Origin: Bacillota bacterium
Lineage (GTDB): Bacteria; Bacillota; Clostridia; Oscillospirales; Acutalibacteraceae
Length of the DNA stretch: 16,117 bases
Assembly (NCBI GenBank): GCA_023412845.1
Contig: JAEZRH010000003.1
Span: 1-16,117 of the forward strand
Direction of reading: 5' to 3'
The notes below the pieces were generated by a model. The model was not told the DNA's origin and made no database searches. It worked only from the letters and a program-made list of their open reading frames with translations. Positions 1-7,400 of this stretch are shown in pieces. Every line of letters begins with the position of its first letter. Position 1 is the stretch's first letter. The position numbers were made by a program, and so were the translations under genes.

Positions 1-1043
1 TAGGAAAACATATATACGGTGTTGTTTCGGCTGCGCGTGCGGTTGCCAAGCGCCTGCACCCTGGTCATATTGGAGACCTGACCGCATTGGTTGCCGAGAT
101 CAAGCACGATAACGCCCACGACAAGCCCCCAGATCCGATATCCGAAAGCGGTGAAGAAAAGATACGCCGCCGTGGAAAGGATCGCGCCGATGCCGACGGT
201 GAACCGCGGACTTTTCCGGTCGGCCGCTTTGCCGACCAGCGGTGCGGCGAGGGCCCCCGCCACGCCCGCAAGCCCAAACAGTCCGGCTTCCCTTTCTCCC
301 ATATGGTAGTGCGGGGTTTCCAGGAGGAAGATCAGCGATGTCCAAAAGGCGCTGAACGAGCCGAACATGAAAAAGCCGTTGAAAGCCGATTCGCGCAGGG
401 TTCGCTGGCTCTTGATCAAACCGGGCATGGAGGCAAGGAGCTTGAAATACGGCATCTGTGCTTCCGCTTCCCTTTTCGGAAAGCGGAAGCGGACAACGAC
501 CGCCAGCAGGACGATAAGCCCGGCCGCAAAAAAATAAACGGTCCGCCAGCCCACGGCGGCGCCCATGAATCCGCTGAAGGTTCTGGACAGCAGAATGCCG
601 ATCAGCAAACCGCTCATGACGTCCCCGATGATTTTTCCCTGCTCCTGCGGGCGTGCAAGCTGGGCTGCATAGGGCACGATCAGCTGCGGCACGATGGTCG
701 TGAGCCCAATGGCGAACATGGCGGTCAGCAGCACCGCATAGTTCGGCGACCACCCGGCAATCAGCAGCGACGCGGCCACCAGGATCAGCATTCGCAGAAT
801 CACGGCTTTCCGGTCGGCCATATCGCCGAGCGGTACGAACAGCAGCAGGCCGAGCGCATAACCGACTTGCGTCAGCATGGCGGCAATTCCGGCCGCATTC
901 TGAGAAATGCGGAAGGCCGCCGCAATCTGTGCTTCCAAGGGCTGTATGTAATAAAGATTCGCTACCGAGACGCCGCATATAACCGCCATCAGAATCGTCA
1001 TCGATTTCGTAAGGACAAACGTCGTTTTCTTTTCCTGCTCCAA
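1..1043 (-). CDS. MFS transporter, YnfM/YybF-like (3' end beyond window)
   Basis: Multi-pass major facilitator superfamily permease of the inner membrane, probably a proton-driven drug or metabolite exporter. It is read on the minus strand as 347 residues with no stop before the window edge. The usual length is about 390-400, so roughly 50 residues are missing. Visible marks are an early NLYYIQPL segment (residues 29-36) typical of the ANLYYxQPL subgroup, an MFS motif A loop (PLGDMADRK, 71-79), a degenerate second motif A in the C-half (GKAADRK, 271-277), and about ten hydrophobic segments. I chose the TTG at 1041-1043 because an AAGGGG ribosome binding site lies 8 nt upstream; the next ATG (codon 15) has no such site. 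The gene follows a MarR regulator on the same strand with a 54-nt gap, so the two probably form one operon, with the regulator controlling the pump. Substrate cannot be told from sequence. The opposite-strand reading frames here are shadows. Confidence 0.88.
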   Translation of the reverse strand, partial: MEQEKKTTFVLTKSMTILMAVICGVSVANLYYIQPLEAQIAAAFRISQNAAGIAAMLTQVGYALGLLLFVPLGDMADRKAVILRMLILVAASLLIAGWSPNYAVLLTAMFAIGLTTIVPQLIVPYAAQLARPQEQGKIIGDVMSGLLIGILLSRTFSGFMGAAVGWRTVYFFAAGLIVLLAVVVRFRFPKREAEAQMPYFKLLASMPGLIKSQRTLRESAFNGFFMFGSFSAFWTSLIFLLETPHYHMGEREAGLFGLAGVAGALAAPLVGKAADRKSPRFTVGIGAILSTAAYLFFTAFGYRIWGLVVGVIVLDLGNQCGQVSNMTRVQALGNRTRSRNNTVYMFS

Positions 1044-1097
1044 AATGAAAGCCCCTTTTATTGTTATGTTCGCATGCTATTATAATTTTTACAGAAT

Positions 1098-1544
1098 CTA
1101 TTTCCCCGTTAATACTTTTTCGAAGTTCAGCAGGAAATCCGAAAGAAACCGCCGCTGTTCCGCAGTAGTCCCCGCCAGGATGTCTTCGATCCTCTCACGG
1201 TATCTTTCATGCGCGTCCCTATGGTTGAAGGCGGCCGTTTTCCCTTCGGCGGTAAGCTGCAGGATAATTATTTTATTGTTTTCAGGGCAGCTGCGCCTGA
1301 CGATCATCCGCTTTCTTTCAAGGCGCTTTGCGGTTTGCGACGCGGCCCCGCGGGTAATGCCGAGCAGCCGGGCGATTCCGGAAATGTGCAGCCCGGGATT
1401 TTCCTCGATGCATTGCAACATATGGATTTCGGAGTGATAAAGCTCCGTGTCGGTGCCGAACGTCCGCGCCCTGCCGTCGCTTTCATAGAATTCGCTGATC
1501 ACATTAAGCAGAAGCTTGCAAATCTTTTCACTGTCGTTTTTCAT
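1098..1544 (-). CDS. MarR-family transcriptional regulator (pump operon)
   Basis: Winged-helix DNA-binding regulator of the MarR family, 148 residues (typical size). The helix-turn-helix covers roughly residues 52-79 (HISGIARLLGITRGAASQ then a recognition helix), followed by a wing at 83-97 ending in LQLTAEG. N- and C-terminal helices would form the dimer interface. Such proteins usually repress their own operon and release DNA on binding a small phenolic or antibiotic-like ligand; here the downstream MFS transporter is the likely target. The ATG at 1544 is preceded by no Shine-Dalgarno sequence, and a near-consensus promoter puts transcription start about at the ATG, so the message may be leaderless. 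A palindrome lies between the -35 and -10. Ligand unknown. Confidence 0.93.
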   Translation of the reverse strand: MKNDSEKICKLLLNVISEFYESDGRARTFGTDTELYHSEIHMLQCIEENPGLHISGIARLLGITRGAASQTAKRLERKRMIVRRSCPENNKIIILQLTAEGKTAAFNHRDAHERYRERIEDILAGTTAEQRRFLSDFLLNFEKVLTGK

Positions 1545-1551
1545 AATTTAA

Positions 1552-1580
1552 ATTGTATAGTATATATACAATATTGTCAA
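1552..1580 (-). promoter_or_regulatory. Sigma-A promoter with embedded MarR operator (minus strand)
   Basis: Read on the minus strand: -35 TTGACA (1580-1575), a 17-nt spacer, then -10 TACAAT (1557-1552). An inverted repeat ATTGTATA / TATACAAT with a 5-nt centre (1552-1572) fills the spacer and covers the -10. This is a typical size and position for a MarR-dimer operator, where binding would block RNA polymerase. The expected start of transcription falls at about 1545, at the ATG of the MarR gene. Confidence 0.75.
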
Positions 1581-1633
1581 GGGACTTTCCGTCATTCTCC
1601 GGGCACCTACGGACCGGGCAAGCAGGAAAGGGA

Positions 1634-1662
1634 TTGACAGGCCGAATAAGGTAATGTATTAT
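1634..1662 (+). promoter_or_regulatory. Sigma-A promoter of second MarR operon
   Basis: Plus strand: -35 TTGACA (1634-1639), 17-nt spacer, -10 TATTAT (1657-1662). Transcription would begin near 1669, giving a leader of about 35 nt before the ATG at 1704. It is divergent from the minus-strand promoter 54 bp to the left. Confidence 0.78.
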
Positions 1663-1680
1663 GTATTTAACACGTTACCT
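1649..1680. promoter_or_regulatory. Probable MarR operator (imperfect 32-bp palindrome)
   Basis: The outer arms are AGGTAA (1649-1654) and TTACCT (1675-1680). Compared with its reverse complement the 32-bp element matches at about three quarters of positions, including inner GT/AC and TTA/TAA pairs. It covers the -10 and start point of the promoter for the 1704 gene, so a bound dimer would repress. It differs from the ATTGTATA palindrome of the neighbouring MarR unit, suggesting separate specificities. Assignment to the 1704 regulator is inference from position. Confidence 0.6.
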
Positions 1681-1703
1681 ATTTCACGGTTAGGAGGCTG
1701 CTC

Positions 1704-2180
1704 ATGAACAAACCTGAAAACTTGCCGGCAAGAAATTATATATTCGGCGCGCTGTTTGTCGCGGCAAACAGGGTTGAGACCATGCTGGAAAGGGGACTGA
1801 AAGAATTTGATGTCACCGCAAAGCAATGGTTTTTATCCATTGTGATCGATTATCTGTTTGAAGCTCCGCCGACCATCAAGGACGCGGCAAGGGCGATGGG
1901 GAGCTCCCATCAGAATGTAAAGCAGCTTGCCGCAATGCTCGAGAAAAAAGGCCTGCTCGATTTTCGGAGGGACCCGGCGGACAACCGGGCAATCCGGCTG
2001 AAGCTCTCGGAAAACAGCCGCCCCTTTTGGGAAAAGGTCAAGGCAAAAGGAAGCGCCTTTCAAAACGGGCTGTTTGAGGGGATCGGGGAAAGGGACTTAA
2101 CCGTCACCCAGAGCGTACTGGGGAAGATGCTTGTCAATCTTGAAAAAATGGAACAGGACGGGAGGGGGGGCCGCAAATGA
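1704..2180 (+). CDS. MarR-family transcriptional regulator (membrane-protein operon)
   Basis: Second MarR-type winged-helix regulator, 158 residues. Helix-turn-helix at about residues 55-83 (PTIKDAARAMGSSHQNVKQ then LAAMLEKKGL), wing at 85-101 carrying the family's D-x-R signature (FRRDPADNRAIRLKLSE), and a helical C-terminus. The start is well supported by AGGAGG 7 nt before the ATG. The stop overlaps the start of the next gene by 4 nt, so the two are translationally coupled and the membrane protein is the natural regulatory target. A promoter and a palindrome immediately upstream suggest autoregulation. It shares the family but little sequence with the regulator on the opposite strand, so a recent duplication is unlikely. 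Ligand unknown. Confidence 0.93.
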   Translation: MNKPENLPARNYIFGALFVAANRVETMLERGLKEFDVTAKQWFLSIVIDYLFEAPPTIKDAARAMGSSHQNVKQLAAMLEKKGLLDFRRDPADNRAIRLKLSENSRPFWEKVKAKGSAFQNGLFEGIGERDLTVTQSVLGKMLVNLEKMEQDGRGGRK

Positions 2181-3013
2181 ATCGGCTCAAAGACTTTTCC
2201 CGGTTAACGGTCTGTTTTACCATCCCCATTGCCGTTCTGATGGCAGTCTGCAGCGGACTGGGAATCTGGGACCGTTCGCTGTATGCAAAAGAAACCGCGG
2301 ATTGGCTTTCCCAATGCGTGGGGCAGGATTTTTCAAATCTGCTTTGCGTGATACCCACATTGCTTGTTTCCGCTTTTCTTGCGGCGAAAGGGAGCAGAGG
2401 CGCGAAAATCATCTGGGTCGGGGCAATGATCACGAATATCTATTCGTATATCATCTACTGCTTCTCCGTTCATTTCAATTATCTGTTCCATCTTTATTGC
2501 CTGATTCTGGGCCTGTCTGTTTACGCGGTGATCTGCTTTGCGATTCAGGACCGCGGAAGCGATTACAGCCGTTGGTTTTCAGGTTCGGTCAAAAGAATGC
2601 CCGCCGCCGTTTTATTGATCGCGATTGCGGTCCTGTTCTCTCTGCTGTGGCTTTCGCAGACCGTACCGGCCGCCCTGCAGAACTCCCTGCCGCAAAGCAT
2701 CGTCAAAGACGCGGTGCCGACAAATCCCATTTACGTGCTCGATTTTTCCTTTTATATTCCGCTGCTTTTTATTTCGTCCATTCTGCTTATCCGGAACGCC
2801 GGCGCGGGATACTTTCTGGCGCCGATGATGCTCGTTTTCGGGATCATTACAAACGTGAATATCATCAGCCTTACCGGTGTGACCGCCGTGTATACCCATT
2901 CGAATCAGGCCCCGATGCTGATCCTGTTTTCCATATTCACGGTCGTTTGTTTCATATTCCTGCTGCCGCTCCTGAAAGGCATCAAAAAAGCCGGACGATC
3001 CGAAAAATCTTAA
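2177..3013 (+). CDS. Predicted eight-pass membrane protein of unknown function
   Basis: 278 residues, very hydrophobic, with about eight membrane segments at roughly 12-31, 54-70, 78-96, 101-123, 141-160, 185-205, 212-233 and 245-266, and a short basic tail (KGIKKAGR). No ATPase, MFS or RND motif is visible and I do not recognise the family by name. A conserved-looking loop, PTNPIYVLD (181-189), precedes the sixth segment. The start ATG overlaps the stop of the upstream MarR gene (ATGA) and is preceded by a strong GGAGGGGGG site. Coupling to a MarR gene suggests a transporter, a sensor or a membrane-stress protein, but no substrate can be assigned. The next gene converges on it after only 39 bp. 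Confidence 0.85.
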   Translation: MNRLKDFSRLTVCFTIPIAVLMAVCSGLGIWDRSLYAKETADWLSQCVGQDFSNLLCVIPTLLVSAFLAAKGSRGAKIIWVGAMITNIYSYIIYCFSVHFNYLFHLYCLILGLSVYAVICFAIQDRGSDYSRWFSGSVKRMPAAVLLIAIAVLFSLLWLSQTVPAALQNSLPQSIVKDAVPTNPIYVLDFSFYIPLLFISSILLIRNAGAGYFLAPMMLVFGIITNVNIISLTGVTAVYTHSNQAPMLILFSIFTVVCFIFLLPLLKGIKKAGRSEKS

Positions 3014-3052
3014 AATCTGCATATGCCGGGCTTTCAGGCGGCTCCGCCCGCA

Positions 3053-4198
3053 TTATTTTCCGCCGCCGATCTCCATGCCGAGCTTCAGCAGCCGGAACAT
3101 TCTCCGCGACGCGCTGCGGAAGTCCGCCTCCGCGTTTGCGGCCGCTTCTTCGGCGCTTTCGGCCCTGCCGATCGTCGCCATGATGGACGCGACGCCCGCA
3201 CCGTAAAGTTCTTCCGCGCCCCGGCCCATTTCCCCGGCGATCACCGCGACGGGAACCCCGTGCCGCCTGCACATGCCGGCGATCCCTGAGATTGCCTTCC
3301 CGCAGGCGGACTGAAAATCCACCCTGCCTTCGCCCGTCACGACCAGGTCCGCGCCCCGCAGCAGGTCCTCGAACCCGACAAGCCTCAGAACGGTCTCGAC
3401 GCCCGACTGAACCTCCGCATTCAGGAATCCGATCAGGGCCGCGCCCATTCCGCCGGCGGCCCCAGCCCCCGCGGCGGCCCCGAACGGGATCTTGAGGTCG
3501 CGCTCCGCGATTTCCGCGTAATGCGCCATGCCGCTTTCCAGAAGCTCCAGTTCCCGTTCTCCGGCTCCTTTCTGCGGTCCGTACACATAAATTGCCCCCT
3601 CCGGGCCCAGAAGGGGATTCGTGACGTCGCACATCACGTGAAATTCAGCGCCGCGTACAAGCGGGCTGAGGTGGGAACGGTCGATTTTCTGTATCCTGAT
3701 CAGGTTCGCGCCGGTGCCGTCCAGCTCATGCCCCTGCTCGTCGAGGAAGCGGACGCCCAGGGCTTTCATCGCGCCGGTGCCGCCGTCGTTTGTTGCGCTG
3801 CCGCCGACGGCGACGTAGATGTCGCGGCAGCCCTGTTCCAGCGCGTCCAGGATGAGCTGCCCCGTGCCGTAAGAGCTTGCGCGCAGCGGGCTGCGCCGCT
3901 CCGCCGGGATCAGCGTCAGCCCGGATGCACTGGCCATTTCGATCAGCCCTTTTCCGCAGAACACGCCGTATTTTGCCGTGATGCCGCCCCCGAGCGGGTC
4001 CTTGACGGCAACCTGCCGGTACTCCCCGCCGACGGCCGGAAGCACGGCTTCGAGCGTTCCTTCTCCGCCGTCGGCAATGGGAACTCCGACGGTCTCGCAG
4101 TCTGGGAATACCTGAGAGGCGCTTTCCTTCAGCAGCCGGATCAGCTCCGGGGAAGAAAGCGTCCCTTTATAGGAATCCGGCGCAAAAATGAATTTCAT
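3053..4198 (-). CDS. glxK: Glycerate kinase, type 1 (GlxK/GarK family)
   Basis: Phosphorylates D-glycerate with ATP, feeding glycerate from glyoxylate, serine or sugar-acid breakdown into glycolysis; cytosolic. The 381 residues match the family's usual length of about 380. Family signatures are the N-terminal FAPDSYKGTLSS (5-16), PIADGGEGT (40-48), MASASGL (88-94), SYGTGQLI (109-116), VGGSATNDGGTGAM (131-144), CDVTNPLLGP (190-199), the glycine-rich AAAGAGAAGGMGAAL (241-255) and VVTGEGRVD (286-294). I chose the ATG at 4196-4198 because GGAG sits 8 nt upstream of it; a TTG at 4217-4219 would place that ribosome binding site inside the gene. It has its own promoter and a structured leader, and no other glycerate-pathway gene lies in the window. 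Which phosphoglycerate isomer it makes cannot be decided here; the symbol is by family only. Confidence 0.94.
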   Translation of the reverse strand: MKFIFAPDSYKGTLSSPELIRLLKESASQVFPDCETVGVPIADGGEGTLEAVLPAVGGEYRQVAVKDPLGGGITAKYGVFCGKGLIEMASASGLTLIPAERRSPLRASSYGTGQLILDALEQGCRDIYVAVGGSATNDGGTGAMKALGVRFLDEQGHELDGTGANLIRIQKIDRSHLSPLVRGAEFHVMCDVTNPLLGPEGAIYVYGPQKGAGERELELLESGMAHYAEIAERDLKIPFGAAAGAGAAGGMGAALIGFLNAEVQSGVETVLRLVGFEDLLRGADLVVTGEGRVDFQSACGKAISGIAGMCRRHGVPVAVIAGEMGRGAEELYGAGVASIMATIGRAESAEEAAANAEADFRSASRRMFRLLKLGMEIGGGK

Positions 4199-4299
4199 AT
4201 GCATTTCTCCGTTCTCCAAGCGCCGTCACGGCGCGGCGGCATCGTGCGGGAACCCCGCAGCCTGTATTCTCTCGTATCCCTCTACATCAAGCGGGCCTA
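4199..4299 (-). promoter_or_regulatory. GC-rich 5' leader of glycerate kinase mRNA
   Basis: About 100 nt lie between the predicted transcription start (near 4299) and the ATG. The leader contains short perfect stems, GCGGG-gtt-CCCGC and GCGCCG-tga-CGGCGC, the second ending a few bases before the GGAG ribosome binding site. No uridine run follows, so it is not an attenuator of the intrinsic type. I do not recognise a known riboswitch. A role in controlling translation is possible but unproved. Confidence 0.35.
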
Positions 4300-4305
4300 G
4301 TTGCC

Positions 4306-4333
4306 ATTATACATATACCCATTTATTTGTCAA
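4306..4333 (-). promoter_or_regulatory. Sigma-A promoter of glycerate kinase
   Basis: Read on the minus strand: perfect -35 TTGACA (4333-4328), 16-nt spacer, perfect -10 TATAAT (4311-4306). Both boxes match consensus, so the gene should be strongly transcribed on its own. Confidence 0.82.
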
Positions 4334-4355
4334 AGGATATCAAAATTTTACAGAC

Positions 4356-4400
4356 GGGAATCCTCCCTGCCTCGGAAATACCGCGGCAGGGAGGATTCCC
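4356..4400 (-). terminator. Long hairpin after the giant gene, probable terminator
   Basis: Perfect 15-bp arms GGGAATCCTCCCTGC (4356-4370) and GCAGGGAGGATTCCC (4386-4400). The stem continues through one more pair, a mismatch and three further pairs to a 5-nt AAATA loop. It begins 23 bp after the giant gene's TAG and lies just before the glycerate kinase promoter, the expected place for a terminator. The minus-strand tail (GTCTGTAAAATTTTG) is only weakly T-rich, so termination efficiency is uncertain; it could instead protect the 3' end or be a dispersed repeat. Confidence 0.6.
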
Positions 4401-4423
4401 AAACGTTCGTGTACCGAACAAAG

Positions 4424-7400
4424 CTATCGGATATTTGCGATGGCGACCGGCGTTTCTCCGCCATTCAGATAGAAGCCGCAGCCTCCTCCCCTCGGGCCGA
4501 TCGCTATGAATTGAAAGTACCATTCGTTTCCGACCTGGCGGATCTCGATGAGCCGGAAGGAACTGCTGCCCGGAATGAGGATGGGCCTGCGGTCGGATAT
4601 GATCTTAAACTGATATTTCTTCCCCTCCTGCACGTCGAAAACGCCGGTGGTATCGCTGACCGCCCCTGTGGATTCCGGTGAGCCGACGGTCAGGGTCAGG
4701 AGCCTGGGGCCTCCGTTGATGTAAACGCCGGCCTGGCTTCCGGGGTTGCCGACCGCGGTCACGCGGAAGAAATACTCGTTGCCGGCCCCTTTCGCCATCT
4801 GCACGCGGAAGATACCGGGACTGCCTATGACAAAGGAAGGAATGCTGCCGTCCGTGCCGGTGATCTTAAATTGATAGGTGCCGCTCACCGTCAGGTCCCG
4901 GGTCGTATCGCTGATATAGTTCAGGGTCTGCGGCCTGCCGGGGCTTGACGGGCGGTTTCCGCCGCTTCCCGTGCCGCCGGACGATGTCGAACTTTTGCCC
5001 AGCACCGTCACCGGAATGCCGGCCGCCAGAGAAACATGGTTCGGGTTATACACCCCGGAGGGCAGGAACACGGTCCCGCTGACGGCAAAGCTCTGCGGCG
5101 CCCTGGAGGACGGCTGGTAGGAACAGGCGTCTACGTTCCACGAAACGGTGGCGCTTTCGGCCCCGCAGTCCGTCCGGATCGTGACGGAGCCCGGGAGGGT
5201 AAGCCCCAGCGCCGTCTTGGCGGCACCGTTTGCCAGCCCGGTGACTGCGGCCGGCGTTTCGATGCTCTGAAGGACTCTGCCCTGCGAACTGACGGAGATC
5301 GTGTCGGACGTCATGGACATCCCCGACGCGTCGAACACGCGGGCCTGCACGGCACCGTAATCCCCTTTGTCCAGCAGGAATTCGTTGGACCCGTTATCCT
5401 TCCATTCCTCCAGAGGAGTCCAGCTCTTCCCGCCGTCCGCGGTGTACTGCCACTGCGAAGGCGAGAACCCGGAAAGCCCCGTCGCCCGGACCTGCACACG
5501 CATCTGGCCGGCCGCATTTTTCCCCACGGTTTCCAGCGAAATGGTGCCTCCGGTAACCTGCCGCGCTTTGCTGTGGATGGTAAGGGTATAGGTGCCGGAA
5601 GGTGCAGGCGGCGATACAGCGGCGAAAAGCCGTGCCATGAGATTCACGTTGGAATCCGCGACTGGTGCCGCCTGTGAAGAAATGAGGAATGTCTGCGTCG
5701 TATCGGGCGACAGCCTGAGCGCGTAAGACACCGCGCCCATGCCCTGCGTCAGCACGGCGTTTCCTCCGCTGTCCTTGATCGTCACGCAGGTATTGGGGCT
5801 TGCCGCGGCCGCCATGATCGACGTGGAGGAAAGATTGACCGCGTCCACCGAATACGAGTGGTTGCCGCTGTCGAAGACCATATTGATCCCCTGTGCCGAA
5901 ATGCTGGCAATGCCGCCAGAAGAACTGTCGGCCGTGAAGTAGCGGGCGATTACCCGCGCCCCGGTCTGCGAGAACTGGATTTGCCGTCCGGTGCTCTCCT
6001 CGCTGCCGAGACTGATCAGGTCTGCGTCGGAATCGGCCAGGAGTTTTGTTTCGATGACATTTCCGGCCGCGTCGAGAAGCTGTGCGACGACGTTCCCGTT
6101 GGAGGACGGTTCCATCGAAAGGTTCTTGACGGTGAGGTTCGCGGCCGTGGCGCCTCCGGAATTATCCTGCTCCACTATCACGCGGAACTGCTGCCCGTTG
6201 TTTGCCTCTACCGGATTGGGAATCAGGATGTTCTTTGTGTTGTTGGAGGTGTCGTATTCCACGAGTTCGTCGTAGGAGCCGTCCGATTGCTTTTCTTCCG
6301 CCCAGATCCGTCCGTACAGGCGTACGCCGCCGCTCGGGATGCCGTCCTGCGGCACGTCGTAGCTGAAACGCATGGTCAGCGCGCTCTGATTCAGCAGGTC
6401 GAGGTCGCTTCCGGTGATCTGTTTCTTTTCCACCAGGGTCCCGTTGGATGTGCCGTCCGGGTTATTCTCGTTGCAGCCCGGGTCCGTGTAGAAGGCGGCG
6501 TAGACCTTGCGGTTTCCGCTGTCCTTGATCGGGATGTCGCTGAGATTCTGCAGGGTGGCCTGGATGATCCGCTTGCCCGGTTCGTCGCCCGCCAGCTCCA
6601 CCTTTGAGATGCCGGTATCCGGAAGATCCAGGTTGAGCGAACCGGTCTTGCCGCTGGCCGAATGGTCGGTGAACGCGGCGGAAACTGTGTAATCGACATC
6701 GTGGATGCCGACGCCCGCGTCGGGCACGTCGTACTCGTAGGAAAGCGTCTGTTTCTGGTTCGGCAGAAGGTCAAGATGGTCAAACGCCTGCGGCTTGCCG
6801 TCCACCGTAACGGTGACGGAATCGACGGGGAGAAATCCCGTATTCTGAACCGTGAAGGGAATCGCCGTGCGGAATCCGTATTTCAGCTCGGAGTAGTTGA
6901 TTTTCACGTCCAGCACGTCGATGGAATTGCTAAAACCGCTGGAAACCGCCTGCATGGCGCAGACCGGAGAGACCGTTGTAACCGGCTGGTTATCCGGCGT
7001 GTAGACCGTCTCCGTCTGCCCCGCGCCGGGGTCGTAGCAGCTTGAGAGCATCACGGCGTGGACCCGCGCGGCCGAAGCGTCATAATAGGCGTCGGATTGG
7101 TCGATGGTGGTGTAGTCCGGCATTTCCGCGAGAGCGAGCTCGCCGGTCAGGCGGACCGTTCCGCCGTTCCGATAGAATTTGACGGCCTTCAGGCTGCTTT
7201 TGCCTCCGGTCTGCGTACCCGTCACGCTGTAGCTCGCGCCGCCTGCCGTGGAAGGCTCCACCCAGACAAGGGAAAGATCGTCCAGCTTAAGATTTTCTCC
7301 CCGTGCGAACCGGAAGCTGCCCACGTTGGCGACCTGCGTGCTGTCGCCGATGCTGCTGAGGGAATCGGGGAAGTCCGCGTAGGGCGTTCCGTCGCGGCCG

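Noticed and set aside
87..1085. Long plus-strand reading frame opposite the MFS gene
   Set aside because: Its translation is rich in Arg, His, Gln and Gly with no recognisable domain; it is the complement of a clear permease frame.
1044..1097. TATAAT between the MarR and MFS genes as an internal promoter
   Set aside because: There is a TATAAT but no -35-like hexamer at 16-18 nt; co-transcription from the MarR promoter is the simpler reading.
3014..3052. GGCGG-ct-CCGCC inverted repeat between the convergent genes as a bidirectional terminator
   Set aside because: Five-base arms with a 2-nt loop and no clear T-run make it too weak to call.
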